Positions 30,205-39,086 of a stretch of DNA of 64,000 nucleotides are shown one piece after another. The translations under genes and the position numbers were made by a program. The stretch is from Lachnospiraceae bacterium (GTDB lineage: Bacteria; Bacillota; Clostridia; Lachnospirales; Lachnospiraceae), in NCBI GenBank assembly GCA_022510685.1, contig JAFLTA010000005.1, positions 1-64,000 on the forward strand, in the 5' to 3' direction. Below the pieces are notes generated by a model. It saw nothing but the letters and a program-made list of their open reading frames with translations, did no database searches and had not been told where the DNA came from. Position 1 is the first letter of the stretch; the number at the start of each line of letters is the position of its first letter.

Positions 30205-31119
30205 ATGAAACCAGAAAATGATGGGAATAAAATGGAAAGCTTGAGAGAGCGAAGCAAAAGAGAACAAAAAGCGCGTATGCAGGGACGTGGCTTGATAATC
30301 ACCAATGCGGCAATTGCTCTGGGTATCATTATTGTTGTATTAGCGGTAAAAGCAATTATGCTGGATACCCCTCAGGCTCAGAAGAAGGGACAGAAAAATG
30401 ACAAGCAGCCTTTGAAAGTTGCTGCAGAGGAAACTGCTGCGCCTACACCGGAGATTACGCCGGAACCCACACCGGAGCCCCAGGGAAAGGACAGATGGAT
30501 TCGTAAAAATTTGGATGCTTCAAAGCCTATGGTTGCCTTGACATTTGATGACGGACCCTACACGAAGGTGACGGGACGCATATTGAAGGCACTGCAAAAG
30601 AGCAACGGCAGAGCGACTTTTTTTGTGGTTGGCAGTCGTCTTGATATGTATAAAGATACACTCCTTCAGGAATACCAGCAGGGAAACCAGATTGGAAGCC
30701 ACACATATGACCATAAAGATTTAAGTGAGATGTCTGCCAAAAAAATCAAATCGGAGATTAACAAGACAAATAAGTTGGTGAGAGGAGTGATCGGAATTGA
30801 CACAACAGCGTTGCGACCTCCATATGGAAACGTCAGTAGCACTATGCGTAAAACGATAAAAACACCGATGTATTACTGGAGTGTGGACAGTGAAGACTGG
30901 AAAAGCCGAAACGCCAATAAGGTTGTGAAACGCTGCAAAAAAATACAGGATGGTGATATCGTGCTAATGCATGATTTATATCCGTCTACCGCAGAGGCAG
31001 TGGAAAAACTGGCACCCTATCTGACGAAAAAGGGATTTCAGCTTGTGACCATAGATGAATTATTCTATTATAAGAAGATACAGACTAAGCCGGGTAAAGT
31101 ATACTATTCCGCACAATAG
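30205..31119 (+). CDS. Membrane-anchored polysaccharide deacetylase (NodB domain)
   Basis: 304 residues from the ATG 7 nt after GGAGG (30193-30197). A single membrane segment near residues 30-52 is followed by a Thr/Pro/Glu-rich spacer ('TPEITPEPTPEP') and a NodB domain outside the cell. The domain has the metal and catalytic motifs in order: 'LTFDDGPY' (MT1), 'SHTYDHKDL' (HxxxH, MT2), 'RPPYGN' (MT3), 'DSEDWK' and 'LMHDLY'. Such enzymes remove acetyl groups from peptidoglycan or other envelope glycans, often conferring lysozyme resistance or acting in sporulation. Confidence 0.9.
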   Translation: MKPENDGNKMESLRERSKREQKARMQGRGLIITNAAIALGIIIVVLAVKAIMLDTPQAQKKGQKNDKQPLKVAAEETAAPTPEITPEPTPEPQGKDRWIRKNLDASKPMVALTFDDGPYTKVTGRILKALQKSNGRATFFVVGSRLDMYKDTLLQEYQQGNQIGSHTYDHKDLSEMSAKKIKSEINKTNKLVRGVIGIDTTALRPPYGNVSSTMRKTIKTPMYYWSVDSEDWKSRNANKVVKRCKKIQDGDIVLMHDLYPSTAEAVEKLAPYLTKKGFQLVTIDELFYYKKIQTKPGKVYYSAQ

Positions 31120-31161
31120 CTGCGTATGAAATCTGATACGATAAATGTAAATGAAATTTAC

Positions 31162-31191
31162 TTGCAATGGCATTGACTGCTATGATATAAT
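31162..31191 (+). promoter_or_regulatory. Promoter of secDF
   Basis: TTGCAA (31162-31167), an 18-nt spacer and TATAAT (31186-31191); leader of about 67 nt. Confidence 0.5.
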
Positions 31192-31264
31192 GATAGTTGC
31201 GTGATATTTTCCGGGACAATGGGAAATATTACTAATAGCAGTTTATCAAAAGGAGAAAAGGAAC

Positions 31265-33484
31265 ATGAAGAACAAGAAAAAAGGAGTACTGCATCTGGTG
31301 ATTATCCTGGCAGTAATTGCATTGTGTTCTTATACTACTCTGGTTGGTTTTACGAAAGCTCATAAAGGAAGCGCCAGAAATATTAAGTTAGGTCTGGACC
31401 TTGCCGGTGGTGTGAGTATTACCTACGACGTGGTGGGAGACAAACCGACGGATGAGGAATTGAAGGATACGGTTACGATGATGCAGAAACGTGCACAGGT
31501 ACACAGTACGGAATCCTCCGTTGTAACCGATGAAAAAGGACGTATCGTAATTGATATTCCGGGTGTGGAAAATGCAGATGAAGTATTAGCTGACCTTGGT
31601 AAGGAAGGTTCTCTGGATTTTGTGGCACAGGATGACATGGATACTTCCAGTGGTTCTCCGGTATATTCGAAGACAATTTGTACCGGTAAGGACATTAAAA
31701 CAGCGGAAGCAGGTACGATACAGGAGGAGACAACAAAAAACAGACAGCATATTGTGTCTTTAAAATTTACCGGTAAAGGTGCTAAGAAGTTTGCTAAGGC
31801 AACGGAAGCGGCTGCGCCGGAGCATAAAGTGATTTATATTGTATATGATGGAAAAATCATTTCCAGTCCGAGCGTAAATGAGGCGATTACGAATGGAGAG
31901 GCGCAGATTTCCGGTGGATTTGAAACCTATGACAAGGCAGACGATCTTGCATCATATATTCGTATCGGTGCACTGCCGGTTGAGTTGAAAGCGGCACAGT
32001 CTCAGGTAGTGGGAGCGCAGTTGGGTCTGGATGCCATTCAGACAAGCTTGCTTGCCGGTGCTATCGGTTTTGGCTTGGTAGTATTGTTCATGATTATTTT
32101 CTATCGACTGCCGGGTCTGGCTGCTTCCATTGCGCTGGTGTTCTATCTGGTCGTTATGTTAGTGGCACTGAATGGATTGAATATCACACTGACACTTCCG
32201 GGTGTTGCCGGTATCATATTGAATATCGGTATGGCGGTTGATGCCAACGTTATTATATTTACACGTATCAAAGAGGAACTTGCCACAGGAAAATCTGTAC
32301 AGTCCAGTATCAAGATAGGTTTTGATAAAGCTTTGTCTGCTATCGTGGATGGTAACGTGACCACATTGATTGCAGCAGCTGTGTTGTATGTGAAAGGTTC
32401 CGGAACAGTAAAAGGTTTTGCAACTACACTTACAATCGGTATTTTATTATCCATGTTTACTGCACTGTTCATCACTAAGGTGTTATTAAATGCCATGTAT
32501 GTTCTCGGTGTGGATGATGTGAAGTATTTCGGTGTGGAGAAAAAGCGTAAAACAATCCCATTTGTGCAGAATCGTGTGAAATTTTTCTGTATTTCCGGTT
32601 TACTCGTTGTTGCTTGTATTGTGACTCTGGTAGCAAATAAGAGTTCGCGAGGGAATGGTAATATATTGAACTATGGTTTGGATTTCCTGGGAGGTACATC
32701 CTATGATATTACTTTCCCGAAAGACACTACGATTGATGGGAATCTTAAGTCCGAGATGGAAAAGATGTTCATTGAGGTTTCTGGCTCCAACGATGTAGTC
32801 ATTTCCGAAGTGGCAGGAGAAAATGCCCTGACCATCAAGACAGTGGAATTGAGCGAGGAACAGCGTGCAACATTAAATGATAAACTTCAGAGTGATTACA
32901 ATGTGGACGAGAGAAACATTGAAAATCAAAACATCAGTGCATCGGTTTCGGATGAGATGAAGAGCGATGCAATTGTTGCAGTAGTCATTGCGGCAATCTT
33001 TATGTTGCTTTATATTTGGTTCCGGTTCAAGGATATCATCTTTGCCGGAAGTGCGGTGCTTGCGCTGCTTCACGATGTAATTGTAGTGCTTTTGGTATAT
33101 GCCGTATCATTGATTTCGGTTGGTAATACATTCATTGCGTGTATGCTGACGATCGTGGGTTACTCAATTAACGCAACCATCGTTATCTTTGACCGTATCC
33201 GTGAGAATTTGGGTGCGAGAAAGAGTGCGGAGGCATTGACCCAGGTTGTAAACGAGAGTATCACACAGACATTGACACGAAGCATCAATACATCGATAAC
33301 GACTGCTATCGTGGTTGTCATGCTGGTAATTCTCGGTGTGGAATCCGTGAGAGATTTTGCGATTCCACTGTTGGCAGGTATTGTATGCGGTGCATATTCT
33401 TCCGTATGTGTTACAGGTACCTTATGGTATTCACTGAAACGTGCCTTTGCGAAAGAAAATCAGACAAAGAAAGCCAAAGCATAA
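31265..33484 (+). CDS. secDF: Fused protein translocase SecDF
   Basis: 739 residues combining SecD and SecF, as in Bacillus. Each half opens with a membrane segment and the family motif: 'KLGLDLAGGVSITYD' near residue 40 and 'NYGLDFLGGTSYDI' near 470. Each half ends in a bundle of hydrophobic segments, about 12 in total. SecDF uses the proton gradient to pull exported proteins out of SecYEG. Its large external loop (about residues 55-240) is the P1-like domain. A strong bidirectional hairpin follows. Confidence 0.96.
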   Translation: MKNKKKGVLHLVIILAVIALCSYTTLVGFTKAHKGSARNIKLGLDLAGGVSITYDVVGDKPTDEELKDTVTMMQKRAQVHSTESSVVTDEKGRIVIDIPGVENADEVLADLGKEGSLDFVAQDDMDTSSGSPVYSKTICTGKDIKTAEAGTIQEETTKNRQHIVSLKFTGKGAKKFAKATEAAAPEHKVIYIVYDGKIISSPSVNEAITNGEAQISGGFETYDKADDLASYIRIGALPVELKAAQSQVVGAQLGLDAIQTSLLAGAIGFGLVVLFMIIFYRLPGLAASIALVFYLVVMLVALNGLNITLTLPGVAGIILNIGMAVDANVIIFTRIKEELATGKSVQSSIKIGFDKALSAIVDGNVTTLIAAAVLYVKGSGTVKGFATTLTIGILLSMFTALFITKVLLNAMYVLGVDDVKYFGVEKKRKTIPFVQNRVKFFCISGLLVVACIVTLVANKSSRGNGNILNYGLDFLGGTSYDITFPKDTTIDGNLKSEMEKMFIEVSGSNDVVISEVAGENALTIKTVELSEEQRATLNDKLQSDYNVDERNIENQNISASVSDEMKSDAIVAVVIAAIFMLLYIWFRFKDIIFAGSAVLALLHDVIVVLLVYAVSLISVGNTFIACMLTIVGYSINATIVIFDRIRENLGARKSAEALTQVVNESITQTLTRSINTSITTAIVVVMLVILGVESVRDFAIPLLAGIVCGAYSSVCVTGTLWYSLKRAFAKENQTKKAKA

Positions 33485-33504
33485 TTAATTTAACAGATAA
33501 TCAT

Positions 33505-33547
33505 AAAAGAAGGAGTTTCGCCTCACAATGCGAAACTCCTTCTTTTT
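33505..33547. terminator. Bidirectional terminator between secDF and prmA
   Basis: AAAAGAAGGAGTTTCGC (33505-33521) pairs with the stretch starting GCGAAACTCC at 33530; T-runs follow on both strands, serving both convergent genes. Confidence 0.85.
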
Positions 33548-33551
33548 GTTG

Positions 33552-34604
33552 TTAATGCTGTGGTTTTTTGGCTATGAAGGCAACCCAGTCACCTAAGATG
33601 TTTTTGTCAAGAATCTGAAAATGGTTGGCAGTTAAAGCTGTTTCTACGTCATCTGCCTTTTCGGCGAGTATGCCTGAGGAGATAAAAATCCCTCCCGGTT
33701 TCATGAAATCTCCGATTTTTTCTGATAAGGGGATAATCACATCCGCTAAAATGTTAGCCACGGCAACATCAAAAGGCTCTCCGGTCTGCTTTCGTATCGT
33801 ATCGGCATCCTCAAGAATGTTAGCCTGTATGGCGGTAAAGCGCTCCGGAGCAATGCCGTTAATCCGGGCATTTTCAATACTGCCCTCCACTGCCAGAGAA
33901 TCAATGTCCAGACAGAAGGCAGAGTCTGCGCCGCACAGGAGGGCAGTTATTGCCAAAATGCCACTGCCGCAGCCTGCATCCAACAGACGTGTACGCTCGT
34001 TAATGTATTTCCGCAGGGATAGCAGACATAGTTTAGTGGTTTCGTGGGTGCCCGTGCCAAATGCGGAGCCCGGGTCAATGGATACGATGATGTCACTGGG
34101 GTTACAGTCCTCCGGTACATTTTCCCAGGTTGGCTTTATTAAAATGTCATCCGCCACCCAAAACGGCTTGAAATTTTCCTTCCATTTGTCCTTCCATGCA
34201 CTGTCATCCTCTATGGTGTAGGTGATTTCCGGTCTCGGAATTGCGGAGAGAGTGTTTTGGTTTTCAATTCGTTCCAGAAACCGTTGGATGAATTTTTCCG
34301 GTTCAGACAACAGGGAATGTCCTGTGTCGTTTGACATGAGATCAGCATCCCGCAGAGAGGAACCCGTGCTGAAAACTGTTTGTGATGATGTTTCCGGCAT
34401 ATCTCCATAAAAAACAATAACAGCCTCTCCGTTATCCGGAGGGAGTGTTGCCGGGATGTCCGTGAACATCTTTTTTTCATCGGCAGGGGATAGAGGTACA
34501 TTATCCCGTATTTCATAACCGATAACACCCAACTCCTCCAGAAGACCACCTATAGCGTCACAGGCACTTGTGGTTGTTTTTAATTCATATTTGATCCATT
34601 CCAT
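33552..34604 (-). CDS. prmA: Ribosomal protein L11 methyltransferase
   Basis: 350 residues. SAM-dependent enzyme that methylates ribosomal protein L11. Motifs: the family sequence 'DPGSAFGTGTHETT', the SAM loop 'LLDAGCGSGILAI' and 'VANILADV'. The frame is open to 34913, but the start at 34604 has GAGG in the right place and matches the family N-terminus ('MEWIKYELKTT'); the longer version would run into recJ's leader. It is about 40 residues longer than Bacillus PrmA because of a Ser/Asp-rich segment around residues 70-110, between the N-terminal L11-binding domain and the linker. Confidence 0.93.
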   Translation of the reverse strand: MEWIKYELKTTTSACDAIGGLLEELGVIGYEIRDNVPLSPADEKKMFTDIPATLPPDNGEAVIVFYGDMPETSSQTVFSTGSSLRDADLMSNDTGHSLLSEPEKFIQRFLERIENQNTLSAIPRPEITYTIEDDSAWKDKWKENFKPFWVADDILIKPTWENVPEDCNPSDIIVSIDPGSAFGTGTHETTKLCLLSLRKYINERTRLLDAGCGSGILAITALLCGADSAFCLDIDSLAVEGSIENARINGIAPERFTAIQANILEDADTIRKQTGEPFDVAVANILADVIIPLSEKIGDFMKPGGIFISSGILAEKADDVETALTANHFQILDKNILGDWVAFIAKKPQH

Positions 34605-34747
34605 TGTTATCCTCATTTCTGTGTAGTATGATATGAATAATGATACTTGAGTGTGGCGGACACCGAAAAACGGAAAGTTCCCCGGTGAATCGCTTATGAG
34701 TTCATAGTAAATATAATTATACCAGAGGAAGGGATGGGCGACAACTG

Positions 34748-36478
34748 ATGAAGCTGTGGGTGACAAAAGGCTGCGGAGCTGATTTGCAACAGATTGCAGA
34801 CAGATATCATATTTCTCTGATTTTTGCAGAGGTCCTTGTAAAGAGGGGGTTATATAACTGGAAAGACATGGATGAGTACCTGTTTGATGATATGATGCAA
34901 CTACCTGCGGCATCGGAGATGTATGGACTTATCTGTGCAGCGGAATTGATTTGGCAAAAGATAAATGAGAAAAAAAAGATTCAGGTAGTGGGGGATTATG
35001 ATGTTGATGGAGTGATGTCAGCATTTATACTTTGTCGCGGTTTGGAACGCCTTGGGGCAGACGTGAGCAGCAGAATTCCGCACAGGCAGAAAGATGGATA
35101 TGGAATCCGTACTTACATGGTGGAAGATGCGTTTGCCGGGGGAGTGGATACTATTATTACTTGTGACAACGGTATTTCTGCTATGGATGCAGTGAAAAAG
35201 GCAAAAGAACTCGGACTGACGGTGATTTTAACAGATCATCATGAAGTGCCGCGCTCTGATGTAGGAGAGGAGCTGCCGCCTGCAGATGTCATTGTAGATC
35301 CCAAGCAAGAGAGGGACAACTACCCTTTTCGCGAATTATGCGGTGCGGGTATTGCGTTTAAGTTAATTTCGTATCTGTATGAAAAAAACTCTCACAAAGA
35401 GTGGGCAGAAGAACTGCTTCCTTTTGCGGCAATGGCAACTGTGTGTGATGTCGTTCCGCTGGTGGGAGAAAATCGCAGTATTGTGAAACGTGGCTTGGAA
35501 AAAATAAAGACAACGGACAATCCGGGACTTCGTGCATTGATAGAGCAATCACAGTTTCAGAAAGAAATTACGGCAAGGGATTTCGGATTTCGTCTGGGTC
35601 CTTGTGTCAATGCGCCGGGGAGACTGCAGGATGCCACGCTGGGTTTTTCTCTTTTTATGGAAAAAAATGAGGAAAAGGCGCGGAAAAAGGCGGAAAATTT
35701 GATAGAGCTCAATGTGGAGCGCAAGGAGATAACGCGAGTAGCTGTAGAGGAGGCGATACAATATATTGAACAACAGGGATTATCGAAAGTTCTTGTGGTT
35801 TATATGCCTTCCTGCCATGAAAGCGTGGCGGGGATTGTGGCAGGACGTTTACGGGAAAAATATTATCGTCCGGTGTATCTGGTGACGGATTCCGGGGATC
35901 ATCTGAAAGGATCGGGAAGGTCTATTCCCGGTTATCATATGCAACAGGAGCTGCTTGCCTGTCGGGAATATTTAACGGAATTTGGCGGACATTCCATGGC
36001 GGCAGGATTTTCCCTGCCAAAGGATAATCTGGATTCCTTGAGGGAAGCATTGTTGTCGCATTGCAGTCTTTCGGAAAATGATTTAACGGAAAAAGTCTAT
36101 TATGATAAGGAGGTTTCTCTGGCTGATCTGGATGTGGCACTGGCGGAACAGCTTGGCTGGCTGGAGCCAACGGGTGAGAAAAATCCTTCTGCCGTATTTG
36201 CAAAACGGGATGCGGAGATTTTCTCAGTACGCATGTGCGGCAAAGATATGAGTACGGCACAGATACGGTTCCGTGAAAATGGCAAACAGTATCAAGCTGT
36301 GAATTTTCGTGGGGAGGACGGTGTCGGTAAGGCAGTCGCCAAGAGATATGGACAGTCAGCGTGGGATGAACTGAAAAGTGGTGCCGGAGGCGGAAAATAC
36401 AAAATCGATATTTTGTTTTCTTGTGAAATAAATGATAAGTATGGCTCGTTGCAGCTGCGGATTATTGACTGTCAGTGA
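34748..36478 (+). CDS. recJ: Single-strand DNA exonuclease RecJ
   Basis: 576 residues. The DHH-family motifs are all there: 'VVGDYDVDGVMSA', 'ITCDNGIS', 'ILTDHHEVP' and 'ATVCDVVPLVGENR', followed by the DHHA1 region with 'GGHSMAAGFSL' and a C-terminal OB-like domain. RecJ digests single-stranded DNA 5' to 3' in recombination and mismatch repair. It is divergent from prmA across a 143-nt gap; a possible -10 (TATAAT, 34712-34717) has no convincing -35. This is the smaller form of RecJ; Bacillus RecJ is about 200 residues longer. Confidence 0.93.
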   Translation: MKLWVTKGCGADLQQIADRYHISLIFAEVLVKRGLYNWKDMDEYLFDDMMQLPAASEMYGLICAAELIWQKINEKKKIQVVGDYDVDGVMSAFILCRGLERLGADVSSRIPHRQKDGYGIRTYMVEDAFAGGVDTIITCDNGISAMDAVKKAKELGLTVILTDHHEVPRSDVGEELPPADVIVDPKQERDNYPFRELCGAGIAFKLISYLYEKNSHKEWAEELLPFAAMATVCDVVPLVGENRSIVKRGLEKIKTTDNPGLRALIEQSQFQKEITARDFGFRLGPCVNAPGRLQDATLGFSLFMEKNEEKARKKAENLIELNVERKEITRVAVEEAIQYIEQQGLSKVLVVYMPSCHESVAGIVAGRLREKYYRPVYLVTDSGDHLKGSGRSIPGYHMQQELLACREYLTEFGGHSMAAGFSLPKDNLDSLREALLSHCSLSENDLTEKVYYDKEVSLADLDVALAEQLGWLEPTGEKNPSAVFAKRDAEIFSVRMCGKDMSTAQIRFRENGKQYQAVNFRGEDGVGKAVAKRYGQSAWDELKSGAGGGKYKIDILFSCEINDKYGSLQLRIIDCQ

Positions 36479-36588
36479 TGACTGTGCTATACTAAGGGGT
36501 AATATGTGGGGAAATGTCGTTTTTTGCGGCAAATACATAGATGATACAGAATTTATACCGCGGACAGGGCGGTGGAATGGAGAATGCC

Positions 36589-37152
36589 ATGTCAAACGTA
36601 AATTTGGATGAAACATTGTTTTATCAATATATGATTAATAATAACTCCACAAGTACCATGTTGAATGCGATTTCGGGAAATAATTCCCAGGATAGCGGAT
36701 ATGGGAACATCGCGAGTGTGCTTAGTGCGCTGCAGTCTTCCGGTTCCTGGGGGACAGGAAGTATTTCGGATGTGAGCACATTGCTGGGTCTTACCGGAGA
36801 TTACAGCAGTATCGGTTCGCTGAACGGATTTTCCACTATACTGCAGGCATATATGAATCAGAATCAGACCGGAATTGCCGAAATGGTAGAGAAGTTAGAG
36901 GATGTTCTGGAAGAGGCTGCCGAGACAGAGGGTGATACCCGTTCCTATAAAACGGTGCAGGAAATTTACGATTATTTTGCGGAGATGACATCCGGGAAAG
37001 CAGAAAGTTTGGTTTCTTCAAATTCTTCGGGACAGTCGAAAAATGTCGGCACAGTTACTCCGTTTCCGATAGGAACTGACTTTGATTTTGACAAGTTTGA
37101 GAGTGAGACAGATGCGATGATAGAGGCAACGTTAGAAGAGATAGGCATGTAA
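36589..37152 (+). CDS. Uncharacterised Asn/Ser-rich protein, 187 aa
   Basis: I do not recognise it. The ATG at 36589 has GGAG 6 nt upstream (36579-36582); in-frame codons at 36541 and 36577 have no suitable site. The first 80 residues are rich in Asn, Ser, Gly and Gln; the rest is acidic with a helical stretch ('MVEKLEDVLEEAAETEG'). No signal peptide or membrane segment. The composition recalls small flagellar- or spore-associated proteins, but no motif proves it. The gene is alone, between recJ and a strong terminator. Confidence 0.6.
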   Translation: MSNVNLDETLFYQYMINNNSTSTMLNAISGNNSQDSGYGNIASVLSALQSSGSWGTGSISDVSTLLGLTGDYSSIGSLNGFSTILQAYMNQNQTGIAEMVEKLEDVLEEAAETEGDTRSYKTVQEIYDYFAEMTSGKAESLVSSNSSGQSKNVGTVTPFPIGTDFDFDKFESETDAMIEATLEEIGM

Positions 37153-37157
37153 AACGC

Positions 37158-37188
37158 AAAAAATGCTCCGCAGGCGGAGCATTTTTTT
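37158..37188. terminator. Bidirectional terminator
   Basis: ATGCTCCGC (37163-37171) pairs with GCGGAGCAT (37174-37182) around a 2-nt gap, with A-run and T-run on the two flanks. It serves the gene ending at 37152 and the minus-strand gene ending at 37187. Confidence 0.9.
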
Positions 37189-37648
37189 ATAATTGCTTCA
37201 TGTTTGTAAATTCAAAATGCAGGTATATGCGAAAGCATAGCATGATGATGATTCTTGATACGATATTGAGGACGAAGAGCATAGCAGGATAAATGTTCCA
37301 CGGAGAGGATAGCGTGCTCCGGGTGAGGGCATACTGCCATATGGCTAAAAAAAGCAACAGGATAGGTGCCGCACCCTGTTCACATCGGTAGCGTATATAG
37401 GAAAAATGATATTTTTTCATGGTTTTCGGGAGTTGCCATTCCGGCTCTTTTTTTTTGTCTTCATTGATTACCGCTTGCAAGAGCATTGGTAGTAAGATGC
37501 CCAGTACGGCTATATAAGCGCAGGAGGGTGACAATCGGAGTATGCTGAGCATCGCCAGGGCTGCTGTGAGAAATCTGGCAGCTACAAATCCGATATACCG
37601 GGAAAGCATCGCCATTTCACGTTTGATGGAAGATTGTGGCTTCGACAT
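37187..37648 (-). CDS. Uncharacterised membrane protein, 153 aa
   Basis: Four hydrophobic stretches (about 15-38, 42-62, 93-110, 118-142) separated by a basic, Lys-rich loop near residues 65-85. An AGGAGG site lies 6 nt upstream of the ATG. The family is not recognised and there is no catalytic motif. It is transcribed away from mbl, with the shared 344-nt region between them. Confidence 0.6.
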   Translation of the reverse strand: MSKPQSSIKREMAMLSRYIGFVAARFLTAALAMLSILRLSPSCAYIAVLGILLPMLLQAVINEDKKKEPEWQLPKTMKKYHFSYIRYRCEQGAAPILLLFLAIWQYALTRSTLSSPWNIYPAMLFVLNIVSRIIIMLCFRIYLHFEFTNMKQL

Positions 37649-37877
37649 AGTAGACCTCCTTATGATATCTGAATAGTATTATAAAGATTATAAATCAATG
37701 AGCAAAGGAAGTCAAAATACCTTGAACGGTCTTTTCGGCAGCATAACGACGCGAGACTAAACGGGGTTCAAATGGGCTTGTTATGTTAAATAATCCCATT
37801 AAAGTATTACATTTATTACAAATGTTTTACAATTTTTCGAATTTTTTCATAAAATGTCTGAGAATCGGAAAATTCTC
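37649..37877. other. Divergent intergenic region upstream of mbl
   Basis: No coding frame is credible here. The sequence is A/T-rich towards mbl and includes a short inverted repeat (GAGAAT at 37860-37865 with ATTCTC at 37872-37877). I see no riboswitch or known RNA in it. Confidence 0.3.
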
Positions 37878-37940
37878 TTTCCTATTTTCAGAAAATAGTA
37901 TATAATAGTGGCGAATATGTTTAAATGAATATGTTTAATA
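37878..37940 (+). promoter_or_regulatory. mbl promoter with spacer palindrome and tandem repeat
   Basis: TATAAT at 37901-37906 with only a weak -35 (TTTCCT, 37878-37883). The spacer is filled by a palindrome, CTATTTT-CAG-AAAATAG (37882-37898). A 14-bp direct repeat starting GAATATGTTTAA at 37913 and again at 37927 covers the start of the transcript. The combination suggests a regulated promoter rather than a simple constitutive one. Confidence 0.45.
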
Positions 37941-37992
37941 TAGTGAAACTATGGAAAAAATAGAAAGTAACGGAAGCGAAAGGAGAACAATA

Positions 37993-38988
37993 ATGGTTGG
38001 AAGCGATATTGGAATCGATTTAGGTACAGCCAATGTACTTGTTTATATAAAAGGAAAGGGCGTTGTGCTGCGGGAGCCATCCGTAGTGGCATTTGATAGA
38101 GATACAAATAAAATCAAGGCAATCGGTGAGGATGCACGTCTTATGCTTGGGCGTACACCGGGAAATATCGTTGCAGTACGTCCGTTGCGCCAGGGTGTAA
38201 TTTCAGATTACACCGTGACAGAAAAAATGTTACGCTATTTTATTCAGAAATCATGTGGTAAATCTCGCTTCCGTAAACCACGTATCAGTGTTTGTGTACC
38301 CAGTGGCGTTACTGAGGTGGAGAAAAAAGCCGTTGAAGATGCTACCTACGAGGCAGGTGCGAGAGAAGTTGCTATTATTGAGGAGCCGATTGCAGCAGCT
38401 ATCGGAGCGGGAATTGATATATCCAGACCGTGTGGGAATATGATTGTGGATATCGGTGGTGGTACTTCGGATATTGCGGTCATTTCTCTTGGCGGTACGG
38501 TTGTAAGTACCTCAATCAAAGTGGCAGGGGATGATTTTGATGATGCCATTGTCCGCTATATGCGTAAAACTCATAATCTGCTCATCGGTGAGCGTACTGC
38601 AGAGGAAATTAAAGTAAAGATAGGCTCAGCATACCCGCGTGCGGATATGGTTGCTATGGATGTGCGTGGTCGTAATCTTGTGACTGGTTTGCCCAAGACC
38701 ATTAATGTAACTTCTGATGAGACATTGGAAGCACTTCGGGAAATTACCTCCCAAATTGTGGAAGCGGTACACACTGTTTTGGAAAAAACTCCGCCGGAGT
38801 TGGCAGCGGATGTGGCTGACCGTGGGATAGTGCTGACAGGTGGAGGAAGCCTTTTGAACGGTCTTGAGGAGTTACTCGAGGAGAAGACAGGCATTACTAC
38901 TATGACAGCAGAAGACCCTATGACGGCCGTTGCAGTTGGTACCGGCAAGTTTGTAGAATTTTTAGCCGGTAAGCGAGATGACGATTAA
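37993..38988 (+). CDS. mbl: MreB-family actin homologue, Mbl type
   Basis: 331 residues, from the ATG after AAGGAG; an upstream ATG at 37951 has no site. Actin-fold nucleotide motifs: 'DLGTANVLVY' (phosphate 1), 'MIVDIGGGTSDIAVI' (phosphate 2) and 'LTGGGSLLNGLEELL' (adenosine). MreB paralogues form filaments that guide sidewall synthesis. The order mbl, then two rod/hook-type genes, is the same as mbl-flhO-flhP in Bacillus subtilis, which is why I call it Mbl rather than MreB; the mreC/mreD genes are not here. Confidence 0.9.
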   Translation: MVGSDIGIDLGTANVLVYIKGKGVVLREPSVVAFDRDTNKIKAIGEDARLMLGRTPGNIVAVRPLRQGVISDYTVTEKMLRYFIQKSCGKSRFRKPRISVCVPSGVTEVEKKAVEDATYEAGAREVAIIEEPIAAAIGAGIDISRPCGNMIVDIGGGTSDIAVISLGGTVVSTSIKVAGDDFDDAIVRYMRKTHNLLIGERTAEEIKVKIGSAYPRADMVAMDVRGRNLVTGLPKTINVTSDETLEALREITSQIVEAVHTVLEKTPPELAADVADRGIVLTGGGSLLNGLEELLEEKTGITTMTAEDPMTAVAVGTGKFVEFLAGKRDDD

Positions 38989-39086
38989 AGTTTTTATTTA
39001 AAATGTCGATATATATTTAGTAGAGCGGATTCAGACAAAAATCCCTTTACACAAACGAGTATTTGGTTCTTGAAGGAGGAATACAA

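Noticed and set aside
34605-34913. N-terminal extension of prmA to 453 residues
   Set aside because: It has no ribosome site, does not match the family and would overlap the divergent recJ gene; the start at 34604 has a good site.
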